Translations under genes and position numbers: made by a program
The notes under the pieces: model-generated
What the model was told of the DNA's origin: nothing
Seen by the model: only the letters and a program-made list of their open reading frames with translations
Databases searched by the model: none
In this document: one piece after another, positions 1 through 9,440 of the stretch
Position numbering within the stretch: position 1 is the first letter of the stretch
How the letters are laid out: every line of letters starts with the position of its first letter
NCBI GenBank assembly: GCA_949751835.1
Contig: CATKHK010000059.1
Span: 1 to 64,000 of the forward strand
Direction of reading: 5' to 3'
DNA: 64,000 nt
From: Blepharisma japonicum
Taxonomy: Eukaryota > Ciliophora > Heterotrichea > Heterotrichida > Blepharismidae

Positions 1-174
1 GTACCAAATAGTGACTGGGACAAATCTTTTGCAGACCACTTACATGGAACGAGGGATTGTACGTACGAGAGTAAGCTTGTCTTACGATCTACTGAGATCC
101 AGCCTCCTTCCTTCGATTTGTCACCCCTGTATATTATTCTCTGCTGGGGTATGAGAACTGTCTTTACTTTCTAG
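1..174 (+). CDS. C-terminal end of an unidentified protein (5' cut by window)
   Basis: Frame 1 is open from the first base to TAG at 172-174, giving 57 codons. Base composition is clearly less AT-rich than the spacer that starts right after the stop, which supports coding. The peptide ends ILCWGMRTVFTF; I recognise no domain. The gene must begin left of the window. It could be a chance open frame, since only 57 codons are visible. Confidence 0.5.
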   Translation, partial: VPNSDWDKSFADHLHGTRDCTYESKLVLRSTEIQPPSFDLSPLYIILCWGMRTVFTF

Positions 175-393
175 AATTTTTGATATAAATTTTTTCTATA
201 AGTTTTTAAAAAAAATTAAACTTAATGTTGACTCTTATTATTTAAGCTGCTTTATTATGACATAATTAATCATTTTTAATTTATTTAATTTTATTTATTT
301 TAATTTAAGAAAATATTATTAAGTAAGCCTCTTTTCACAACTTTTAAGCATTAAATTTGCTTTTTACAAACTTATCAAGCCTAAATCACATAA

Positions 394-987
394 ATGGCTA
401 TAATTATGAAGTGGCTTGTATTTTCTTGCTTAGTCCTATTTGCTGTCTGTAGAGTCCACGACGCCGAAGTGACACACAGAGTTTACTTTGATATTACAAT
501 TGACGGTGAAGATGCCGGCAGAATCATAATGGGCTTATACGGAAAAGTGGTTCCTCGAACAGTCGAAAATTTCAGAGCTCTCTGCACAGGTGAGAATGGC
601 AAAAACTCTAACGGTGTTGCCCTCAGCTACAAAGGCTCTATCTTCCACAGAATTATTCCTCAGTTCATGATCCAAGGCGGTGACTTTACCAACTTCGATG
701 GCACAGGCGGCGAATCCATCTATGGAAAGAAGTTTGCTGATGAGAACTTCACCCTCAAACATAAAGGTCCAGGCTTGCTATCAATGGCTAACTCAGGCCC
801 TAACACTAATGGCTCTCAGTTCTTCATTACTACAGTACCTACATCTTGGCTCGATGGAAGACACGTGGTGTTCGGAGAAGTGATTGAGGGTTATGAAATT
901 GTGAAGAAGATTGAAAAGGTCGGAAGCCAATCCGGAAAACCTTCTAAAAGAGTAGTTGTCAAGGAATCAGGAGAACTTCTTAACTAA
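394..987 (+). CDS. Secretory-pathway cyclophilin (peptidyl-prolyl isomerase)
   Basis: 197 aa peptidyl-prolyl cis-trans isomerase that catalyses proline isomerisation during protein folding. Residues 1-24 form a hydrophobic signal peptide, so the enzyme probably works in the ER or secretory pathway like cyclophilin B. The rest is a full cyclophilin domain: [15 protein letters not shown] carries the catalytic Arg, [15 protein letters not shown] the substrate pocket, and [11 protein letters not shown] the Trp that binds cyclosporin. There is no KDEL-type retention signal, so it could be secreted. A second Met at codon 5 is an alternative start. Both Trp codons are TGG. No intron. Confidence 0.95.
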   Translation: MAIIMKWLVFSCLVLFAVCRVHDAEVTHRVYFDITIDGEDAGRIIMGLYGKVVPRTVENFRALCTGENGKNSNGVALSYKGSIFHRIIPQFMIQGGDFTNFDGTGGESIYGKKFADENFTLKHKGPGLLSMANSGPNTNGSQFFITTVPTSWLDGRHVVFGEVIEGYEIVKKIEKVGSQSGKPSKRVVVKESGELLN

Positions 988-1047
988 TCCTGTTCATGAA
1001 AATAATGTTAATTAAATTTGTATTTTGGCAGATCCTTATTCATTCTC

Positions 1048-2409
1048 TTATACAGCTGCAGTGCTTCCTCTGACGAAGTCTCGCCTCACAACTTTTACTT
1101 TGCCGACCTCAGCGCTTAGTTTGGCTTTTTCGTCTTCTTTTTTGCTTTCGTCAATTGTTGTGATGCTTTGGAATCCTTTTATGTTTCTTTCTTCTGTGCT
1201 GGACTCAGGTTCTATATTTGTGCTGGGCTCAGGCTCTAGATTTGTGCTGGGCTCAAGGCAGTTCATTTCGATGATAATACAAGAAATATCATCAATTACG
1301 ACGTCTTCGTCTTCTATGATCCCAAATCATCTGTATCTTGCTTCTTCACAAAGAAGTCGGGCTATTGTTGAATTGTTTGTATTTACTGGGAAATCAGGCG
1401 ATGTAGAAGAAAACTTCGAGCTATGCCTAAATCTTTCCACAAAATTCACAACTTCAAGGTTTTCCATTGTGTCTCAAATTCCATCACTTGCTATAACTAT
1501 AAACTGGTCTCTGTTGAAATACAGAGGAAATGTGTGGGTAACAGGAGTTGCAATTACTCCCACTTCTTTGGCCATTCTGTCACCTATTGATCTTGATACT
1601 GCAAGGCCAGGCATGATCCCTCGTTTTTTCCAGACTCGAAAAGGGCCGATTTCATTGCCAATTTCATCTTTAACTCTTTCCACAAACCCACCAGAGGCGA
1701 TAATGCGTTTAAGCTCGTCAAAATGATTAGGTTTTTGGTCAATTGTGAGAGGAATGGCTTTTAATACTCGTAAAGGAAGCACTGGACGCTTAAAGCGGTT
1801 ATAATAGCTTGCAGCTGGGACTTGGTAAGCGGGGCTTGTTTTGGGTATAGTTGATAATACAGCTCTGGAATCTCCTACACTTCCAACGTGAATTCCAGTG
1901 CTAGTAAATAAAACTACGACTGCAGTTGTCCCAGATAATATGCTGTCAATTTCAGATTTTTTGAGGGCTTCATCGCATAGCACAGTCATTCTTTCAACAT
2001 TACCAATAGGGTCACTTTCTATATCTTCATAATTATTTTCTAAATAATTTGACATAAAATCCCTACAAAAATGCGAAATTTTTTTTCCTTCTTTGCCATG
2101 TCCGTCAAATAAAGAAGTCATAATTACATTGCCTTTTTCAACAATTGCGTAAGTATCTTGACAGTCTTTGGCTCTGTTCTTGCGAGGATCTAAGCCTGGG
2201 ATTGCACATCCAGTAATCCTTATTGCATGATTATTCAGCTTACAATTGAGGGAACTCTGTAAAACAGGAGAAGATAGTTCAAATTGAACATTAGATCTTC
2301 CTTTAATAGTGCCGTCACTGTCTCTGTCATAAACTTTCAAACTAGCAAAACTCGTATATATTAATTCTTGCAAGAATTCAGGAGCTGAGTTAAGGCAGCA
2401 ATTTCCCAT
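1048..2409 (-). CDS. PP2C-family Ser/Thr protein phosphatase, N-myristoylated type
   Basis: 453 aa metal-dependent phosphatase. Motifs in order: FDGHG near residue 115, GTTAVVV and GDSRAVL near 160-180, SRSIGD near 265, and ASDGI-W-D near 310. The D-x-x-D metal ligands are present. The W in ASDGIWD is TGA (1474-1476), and a second TGA lies in EEARYR-W, where the family also has Trp, so a standard-code reading would cut the domain short. The start MGNCC fits N-myristoylation plus palmitoylation, suggesting membrane anchoring. The C-terminal tail has an EPSTN/EP repeat encoded by a 24-bp DNA repeat and is otherwise acidic and basic low-complexity sequence. Confidence 0.93.
1196..1258. repeat. 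24-bp tandem repeat, about 2.6 copies, inside the PP2C tail
   Basis: Units at 1196-1219, 1220-1243 and a partial one at 1244-1258 share the + strand core GTGCTGGGCTCAGG. The unit length is a multiple of three, so it adds EPSTN-like repeats to the PP2C tail without changing frame. Likely a recent in-frame expansion. Confidence 0.8.
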
Positions 2410-2579
2410 TTATAAGAATTAATTAATCTAAATCTCTAAAAAATAAAAATTTTGCTTATGCTTACCTATATAATTTTTTTGATTTCTATAGTCATAATTT
2501 CCATTTAAAAATTATTCAGTGTGTTTAATAAAGCCATATAGAAGTAGTATACCATTTTTTAATAATATATCGTTAAAAA

Positions 2580-3713
2580 ATGAAGTCATTTGCTTGCTTA
2601 ATTGTTACAGTATTTGCTTACCAACTAATATCTCAATCCAACTCTTTCAGAGGCTCTCTTAGTCCTAACCCAGACACAACCTCTTTGATCTCTACAGATT
2701 TAAGTTCCCAAATCCCAACAGACTGTTCCTTTAAAAAAGGGTATCTTGAAAGATGGCAGTTAGACCCTTCTTCCTCAGAAAAAGTGTACATAGTCCTCAA
2801 CTCTCATGCAATTTCACTATTTTCAGACGAAAACGTCGAAGATCTCATTTGCTCTGTAAAGCTCTCTGATATTTATCGTCCTTTTACCTCTGAAGAAAAG
2901 TGCATTATTTTACAAAGCTCAAATTCTGAAGGCAATTTAAGACTATGCTCTAATAATGATCAAGAAAGAGCCATTTGGCAAGGCTCACTTGAACATTTCT
3001 TTGTATGCTCTGATAAGCTTGATCCTGAGGCCCAAGCTGAACTTGTAGGACTTGAAGAAGAAGCCAAGCTGGAAGATTTAGAGCATGATGAACTAAAAAA
3101 GAAAGCTGAAGAAATTATCGAAAAGGTAAAATTGGCAGAAGATTTAGAGAAAGAAAATAAAAAGAAAATGCAGCAGCAGCTTAATGATGCTAAAAATGAA
3201 CTGGAAAAGGTAAAAGAACAAAGAGAGGCGTTAGAAAAAGCAATGGAGGCAAAAGCATATGAAGAAATGCTTCTTGCTGAGAATTTGATTAGAAAAGAAA
3301 AACAAAAAGAAGAAATCGCTGAGCTTGAAGCTGCAGCCCAGAAAATTCAAGAAGACAAGAAAAAAGAAGCTGAAGAACTAATGGAGCAGCAAAAGCATCT
3401 CATTGAAAATAAAGAGCGAGAAACAAGAGACGAGCTCTCATATATGGTAAGTATGGCTGTGGAAGCTGGAGATAAACAATTTGCACATTTATGTTGGCAG
3501 CCAGAATTAAGAGGCCCAAACACAGAACTTATGAAGTCTATTTGCTTACAAAAATATGGTAAAGAACCTGAGCGATATGAACAGGAATTAATTGACTGTC
3601 CTCAGCCAGAAAACTTCTGTAAGCTGTGCTGTAGTGGTTTTATAGGTATTGAACATATTCAAGATAGAAAAGTGTGTGAGTATGACAATTGTGGTCAGCT
3701 CTTTTCATTTTAA
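2580..3713 (+). CDS. Secreted PH-like, coiled-coil, Cys-rich protein
   Basis: 377 aa, no named family recognised with certainty. Residues 1-22 are a clear signal peptide. Residues ~52-145 look like a PH-type fold: KGYLERWQ opening strand, VYIVLNSHAISLF, CIILQS, and a closing helix with Trp (RAIWQGSLEHFF). Residues ~150-290 are a long Lys/Glu-rich coiled coil. The last ~85 residues hold about eight Cys (CPQPENFCKLCCSG and others), probably disulfide-bonded. A PH domain in a secreted chain is odd, because PH domains normally act in the cytosol; a granule or matrix role is possible but is inference. No TGA codon, no intron. Confidence 0.72.
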   Translation: MKSFACLIVTVFAYQLISQSNSFRGSLSPNPDTTSLISTDLSSQIPTDCSFKKGYLERWQLDPSSSEKVYIVLNSHAISLFSDENVEDLICSVKLSDIYRPFTSEEKCIILQSSNSEGNLRLCSNNDQERAIWQGSLEHFFVCSDKLDPEAQAELVGLEEEAKLEDLEHDELKKKAEEIIEKVKLAEDLEKENKKKMQQQLNDAKNELEKVKEQREALEKAMEAKAYEEMLLAENLIRKEKQKEEIAELEAAAQKIQEDKKKEAEELMEQQKHLIENKERETRDELSYMVSMAVEAGDKQFAHLCWQPELRGPNTELMKSICLQKYGKEPERYEQELIDCPQPENFCKLCCSGFIGIEHIQDRKVCEYDNCGQLFSF

Positions 3714-3863
3714 TATTTAATTGTATTGGTAAAAATAAATAAGGACTTTTAATAGCCATTATTAAGGTAAATTTAAATCCTACTCAAACTTATCTGTTGA
3801 GATTAGCTTAAAGAATATTCCATATTCCATACATTAAGTCAGTCAATCTTTTATACAAATAAA

Positions 3864-4124
3864 ATGTCTGTTCGAGGTAATTGTTATTCAGCTTTACCAA
3901 GTTGGCTAATAGTGGTTGGGCTTGGAGTTGTAGGAGGGCTGTCCTATCTGTCCCAGCCCGTTGCAATTAGACGTCAAAACAAGCTTTATGCCCAAGAAAA
4001 GTGCAAAGTATTGATATCTAAAAATAAAATGAAGCTCAACACTTTGAGATATAATATCAAGGATAGATATAATAGGTGGAAGTTTTACAAGTGCCTTTCT
4101 AAGACAGAAAAGGATAATAAGTAA
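3864..4124 (+). CDS. Small single-pass membrane protein
   Basis: 86 aa. One hydrophobic segment at residues ~12-32 (WLIVVGLGVVGGLSYL) follows a short polar start, and the rest is basic. This layout resembles small inner-membrane subunits of mitochondrial complex I such as NDUFA1, but similarity is too weak to name it. A reading on the opposite strand (3906-4163) overlaps but is covered by the DHHC gene end and noncoding sequence. Ends 22 bp from the stop of the convergent DHHC gene. Confidence 0.6.
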   Translation: MSVRGNCYSALPSWLIVVGLGVVGGLSYLSQPVAIRRQNKLYAQEKCKVLISKNKMKLNTLRYNIKDRYNRWKFYKCLSKTEKDNK

Positions 4125-4146
4125 AATTAAAGTTAAATAATTACAT

Positions 4147-5232
4147 TTATTTTTCCTGCTCACAGCTTAAGAAACTCATTGCTTCTGAATTCATACGAGG
4201 CTCTAAATAATTATTACTTATGGGTAAAAATCATATTAAAGGATTTTTTCCAAAAATTGCAAGAAAATTGTTTCATCTACCCTTGTGATAAGGAGACACA
4301 TCAAATTTAACAGATAGTTTTTCACGAAATTCAATTGTTGTGGTGGCGTTGGAGATGAGGTAAAAATGAAAGCACAAAAAAGCGACTAAGACTACGCTTA
4401 GGATTACATTTCCTAAGTAAGCGATTCCAAAGGTGACTTGGTAAGGGATTGAGTAGTTTGAGTTGTCTCAGGCTAAAAGCACGCCTTCCCACATGGTGGT
4501 AGTAAGTTGCAAACTGGCCATAGTCCCACTAATTACTAGATTCATAAAATACTTATAATTCTCATGACCCACACAGTTGTTTATGTAAGGGCAATGATGA
4601 TCCATTTTCAAAACACAAGTATTGCAGATTGAGCAATGGTGACTCCTATCAGGTTTTACCTTCAAACAATTCCTGCAAAATCTTGGGAAAAGTGTCTTTT
4701 TTCTTTCCATATTCCCAATTTTCTTCATTTTCCTCAGCAGCATCTCTGATATCATGACATGATATTTATTCCCATGGACTTGATCAACTTCTAATTTCAA
4801 ATCTTCAGGAACATGTCCAGGAGGCGTAAACATTGTCCTATAAGTAGATATCAAAAGAATTACTGCATGCAGGATAATTGATAAAAGATGAAAAATATAT
4901 TTTCAGGCACCTTGATCGTATCCTTCCCAAAAATCAAGCCTCAAACCTTCATTTTTCTCTAATAAAGGAATTAAATGCCAATAAAAGTAAACATACAGCT
5001 CAAATAGAAGGATTAAAAAGAGAATTACCATAGGAATCAGTCCTAACAGTCTATCAACTGTTGTTACTGTTACCTGTTGACGCTTTTTTTCAAATTGAAA
5101 ATGAAGAGCGCCAGTTGTGTAGCCGTATGGGAGATGATGAGATTCTGTAGGAATTTCTGGAGGCAGATGCTGATCGTTCATTTGAGGGAATAAAATAATT
5201 GGTATGTACTCTAATGCTGCATTGTTGGCCAT
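4147..5232 (-). CDS. DHHC-type protein S-acyltransferase (palmitoyltransferase)
   Basis: 361 aa enzyme that attaches palmitate to Cys of target proteins. It has two N-terminal membrane helices, a Cys-rich zinc domain (CRNCLKVKPDRSHHCSIC) with the catalytic DHHC (MDHHCPYINNCVGHENY), two more helices, a TTIE motif, and the PaCCT-like stretch NNFLAIFGKNPLI-W-FLP. Four Trp codons are TGA (QGA-W, LLA-W, GR-W, LI-W); the last is a family-conserved Trp. The first codons of this gene reappear as a relic at ~6819-6870, in the spacer between the two tandem paralogs upstream. Confidence 0.94.
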
Positions 5233-5551
5233 TTTAAATTAAAATAAGCAAAATCCTTAAAGTTTGCTTAGTCTTGTACTGGGTTTTTAAGCCTGATAAA
5301 AATTTAATACCTTGCCTTAATTTTTTAGTTAAATTACTTCTTTTTAAGCTTTCGCTTAATAAACAAATTTAATTTTTTTAAATTATAAAAAATAATAAGA
5401 TTTAAAGCAAATTTATTACTTACAATTTTGGTCTTATTTTTCATGTTTTAATTTATTACTCAAAAGCATTTAAAAATTGAATAAAATACAAAGAGTTAAG
5501 CCATTAATACTAATAATTATTTATTAATAGGATCCCATATTCATAAAAATA
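5233..5551. other. Divergent spacer between DHHC gene and paralog A
   Basis: Very AT-rich, no open frame worth reporting. Parts are recognisably repeated at ~6870-7195 before paralog B, for example the TCAAAAGCAT/TAAAAATTG block and the TACTAATAA block. It probably holds both promoters. Confidence 0.6.
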
Positions 5552-6706
5552 ATGCAAAATCAACTGCAAGGCAATCAATCAATAAGAAGACAAATTGATT
5601 ATTCAATAAACACTATTTCTCCAAACCAAATAAATAAGCTTGATCATGCCTTAGATTCAATTGAAACTGTAGTGAATTTAAGCGAGCATGGCTCTGCTAC
5701 TTCTAGGTCATTTGACGATATTGAAGAATTTCTAAGAAGTTCAGTTTTTTTATTACTTGAGAAGGCAATGATATGCTTCTCTCAGCTGAAACAGAAAGAT
5801 GATATGAAGTACGATGTAGACTCTAATGAAGGCCGAATTACTATGAAAAAACTGCTAAATCATATTGAAAGACTCAGTGGCGAGCTTAAAGTACAGTGCG
5901 CGTCCAGGAATTATCGTAGCAGTTTTTCAAATGCTTATAAAAAATTGTATAATGAAGGCTCACTCTGCTATTTAACTGAGATCCTGAATTCTGCTCAAGA
6001 AGGGTTTACACACCTTTACGTGAATAGAGAAAAATACTTATTTTCCCGTGAGGTCCTAGAAGCAGGTACCAAACTTTGCTCTTCTTTTTCAAAAATTCAA
6101 AATTCTTCTAAGGATATTTACAATCGGATCTGCAATGAGACCTCTCCAGAATCTTTTAGAGAAATAACAGATAGCTTAAAAGCTAGTTTACAAGAATTTG
6201 ATGAGGATTGGGCTAATTTTGAGAAAATTTATATAAATGAATTAATGCTGATTGAAAGAGATGCAAGAAGATTTATAACTATGGGAATCGAGATTGAAAG
6301 AGAGCTTACAGCTATTGAAACTCGAGGTCAGACGAATGGGGAGTTAATTTTTGATATGGATGAATATAACCATCACAGAGAAATATTTTTATCGATTATT
6401 CGAAAAATTAACTCAGCAGCTAATATAGAAAGCAAAGGAATGGATAATATAGCACTTGATATTTTATTAGCATCTGAAGCTATCATAAAAGAGATACCAT
6501 CATTACAAAACAGCCAGTTAGTATCCTTAGCCAATGATATCAATAATTCTTTTTCCAGTTTTCGATCTCTGTTACGGAAATATGAAATTAACATTGAAGT
6601 CGTTGACCCCCAGCTAAAAAATAACTCAGATTTAGTCGATGTCCTTAAGAGATTTGAAGAAAACTGAGAAAGAGGAAGAGTTTTTAGAGGACAAGTCAAA
6701 ATTTAG
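5552..6706 (+). CDS. Tandem paralog A, unknown family, short form
   Basis: 384 aa, no known domain recognised. It is predicted helical and mostly soluble. Roughly 60% or more of residues match the next gene over the central part (IEEF.RSS, GSLCYLTEIL.SAQEGF, LYVN.EKYLF, SFSKIQNS, VDPQLKNNSDLV). One TGA (6665-6667) reads as Trp in FEEN-W-ERGR, exactly where paralog B has FEES-W-ERGK. Right after this the two diverge: A stops within 14 codons, whereas B continues for about 165 residues. A is therefore either C-terminally truncated or an ancestral short form. Confidence 0.85.
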
Positions 6707-7195
6707 CAAGAATTTTTCGACATAAAAGATTATAAATTAAAAAATAGTTATGCATTTATATTATCTAAGTTCTAGTAGTTATATTACTATAAGGAATAAT
6801 TAATTACCCTCCAAATCTGAGAAATAATTTGATTTACTCTAATGCTGCACCTTTTAGCCATCTTCAACTCGACTAAAAAGTGTTAGTCTTATATAGCTAG
6901 TATAACTTAATATAAATTCCAATACTTAAAACTTGAGCTATCCATAGCTAAATATCGTTTTTATAGCTATTCTAAATGAATTATTAATTCTTTCAAATTA
7001 TGAAAAAAAATTAATTTAGCGCTATGTTGACGAGCAGTAAAGTTTTCTCTTCATTTTGGCTTTATTTTACCATTATCTTATATCATATTTGAGATGAATT
7101 TCAAAAGCATTAAAAATTGTGGAGATATTTTAAATGCTTAGAGCTATTTGATACTAATAAATTATTATTAGCAAGAAGTCAAATTTATAAAAAAA
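6707..7195. other. Spacer carrying a relic of the DHHC gene start
   Basis: Noncoding and AT-rich. Positions ~6836-6866 read TACTCTAATGCTGCA then a GCCAT, matching 5207-5233, which is the start of the minus-strand DHHC gene (ATG and first codons). The copy is out of frame by an indel. This shows the duplicated unit began inside the DHHC gene and included the promoter of paralog A. Confidence 0.7.
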
Positions 7196-8884
7196 ATGCA
7201 AAATCAACTACAAAGTGATCAGTCAATAAGCATACAAAATGAAAGCCAGTTTGATTATTCAACAAACACTGTTTCTCCAAGAAGTCAAACAAATAACTGT
7301 GATAATGTCTCAGATTCTTCTGAAACTGAAGAGGCTCTAAGTGAACTCAGTTCTTCAGAAAAAGAGGATTTTTATTCGACAGAATTAGTCTCCAATAAGT
7401 ACCTTGCTCTACGAGCATCGACTGCTCCAGCAAGGCCTTTAAGCGACATTGAAGAATTCAGGAGAAGTTCAGATTTTTTATTACTTGAACATACAGTGAT
7501 CTGCGCCTCCCAGTTAATACGGACAGAAGACATGAAGTATGACCTAGACTCCGATGAAGGTCAAATTGCATGCAAAAAGCTGTTAAATCAGATTGAAAGA
7601 CTCTGTGACGTATTCAAAGTGCCATGCATGTCAAGACACTACCGCAAAGGATTTTCAAATGCATATAGGGTGCTGTATAAAGAAGGCTCTCTCTGCTACT
7701 TAACAGAGATCCTGGACTCAGCCCAAGAAGGATTTCCATATCTTTACGTCAATGGAGAAAAATACTTGTTTTCCAATGAAGTTTTGGAGGCAGGCAACAA
7801 ATTGTACTCTTCTTTTTCAAAAATTCAAAATTCTTTCAGAGACATTTACAATCGGATCTGTGACGAAACCTCTCCAGGAGTAGTTGGAGAAATTATAGAT
7901 AGCCTAAAAAAGGTTTTGCAAGATTTTGACACCGATTGGGTCGAATTCGAGCATTTGTATGTACATGAATTAATGGTAATTGAGACTGATGCAAGGCGAT
8001 TTATAACTGAGAGCATCGAGATAGAAAGAGAACTTACAGTTTTTGAAGCCAGAGAAAAGTCAAAAGGCAAGCTGATTTTTGAATCAGATGAATATAACCA
8101 TTGCAGAGAAAGGTTGGTAACCATTATGGGAAAAATCAACTCAGTAGCTAATATAGAAGGCAAAGGAAGGGATGATTTAACACTCGACATTTTATTAGCA
8201 GCTGAAGGCATCACAAGAAGAATGTCGTCATCACAAAGCAGCCCATTAAAATCTTTAGCAGACAAAATTAAAAATTCTTTTTCCAGCTTCAGATCTCTGC
8301 TGCAGAAATATGAAGTAAACATTGAAGTAGTCGACCCTCAGCTGAAAAATAACTCAGATTTAGTCGAAGTCCTTGTGAAATTTGAAGAAAGTTGAGAAAG
8401 AGGGAAAACTTATATATTAAATACAAAACGCTACAATAGAGTTGTATATGTACACAGTCTGATAGAAAAAACTGCTGAAAAATACGAGTTATTCAAGCAA
8501 CAGCTTGAATACTCAGATTCAGAACTTTTTGTAACAATACCTGGACTAATCGTGCTTCATGCACTAGAAGATGACAGAGGAATATGCAGATACTTCTGTT
8601 CCCCTATGTATGACGAAACTGACGAAATTGGCATTGTTTGAAAAAGGCTCAAACGAAGCTACAAGCTAGGAAAACTGGCTTCATCTTCTACTGTAGAATA
8701 CACAGAACTGATTGAAATGATGATTATCGGTGTCCCAATTCCTCAGCCTCAGCGATCCCAAATAATCAACCCCAAATTTGACAACTTAGATCATGTGGTA
8801 AACAAGACCAAAAATCTTGCCATGGCTCTACAAAGGCACCGACCTACTGAATGGAATAAATTTTTAGACATAGTCCTCTTATAA
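7196..8884 (+). CDS. Tandem paralog B, unknown family, long form
   Basis: 562 aa. It starts with the same MQNQLQ as paralog A, has an extra Ser/Glu-rich insert at residues ~30-75, then the shared central region, then a C-terminal ~165-residue part absent from A (begins KTYILNTKRYNRVVYVHSL, ends WNKFLDIVLL). Two TGA codons are read as Trp (FEES-W at 8393-8395 and GIV-W-KRLK). No catalytic motif, membrane segment or signal peptide is evident. The high similarity in tandem plus similar 5' flanks indicates local duplication. Function unknown. Confidence 0.87.
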
Positions 8885-9010
8885 TTTTTACATATTGCAA
8901 ATATACTTAATTTAGATTTTTTTAATTTTGGGTTTTTAATGCAAAACTCTCCATGCCTTGCTTTCTAAATTATGCTAATACAAAAATTGCTTATAAAGAG
9001 TGGCTTATAA

Positions 9011-9370
9011 ATGGTGCTAGTTTCCAAGAGCGAGAAGAGGCAGATATATCAGTACTTATTGAAGGAAGGAACACTAGTCGTCAGAAAAGACACAGGTCTT
9101 CCAAGACACCAGGATATTCCTGTTGCTAATCTCAAGATTATGATGGTTTGCAAAAGCTTGAAATCAAGAGGATTGATTGAGGAAAAATTCAACTGGCAGT
9201 GGTTCTATTACTACCTGAATGAGAAAGGGATTTTAGCTATGTGCGAGTATCTTGGGTTGCCTTCAAATATTAGACCAGATATCTACAAGGCACCAGCTGT
9301 CAAGAAGCCAAGAGAAAACGAGGACAGACCTCGAAGAGGAGGATTTGGCAGAGGCCTTAAGAAAGAATAA
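9011..9370 (+). CDS. RPS10: 40S ribosomal protein eS10
   Basis: 119 aa. It matches the conserved N-terminal winged-helix of eS10: IYQYLLKEGTLVVRKD, LKIMMVCKSLKSRGLI, FNWQWFYYYLNEKGI and EYLGLP. The basic Arg/Gly tail (RRGGFGRGLKKE) is shorter than in animals. It sits on the small subunit near the mRNA entry side. Both Trp codons are TGG, as in the other probably highly expressed genes here. No intron. Confidence 0.95.
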   Translation: MVLVSKSEKRQIYQYLLKEGTLVVRKDTGLPRHQDIPVANLKIMMVCKSLKSRGLIEEKFNWQWFYYYLNEKGILAMCEYLGLPSNIRPDIYKAPAVKKPRENEDRPRRGGFGRGLKKE

Positions 9371-9440
9371 TTCTTACAAATTTATTTACAGAATTTTAGC
9401 TAATTTTGCTTAAATTATGGATATTAGATATGGCATTTGA

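Noticed and set aside
1025-1726. 233-aa open frame on the + strand
   Set aside because: It lies wholly antisense to the PP2C gene, whose minus-strand frame carries the family motifs. Shadow.
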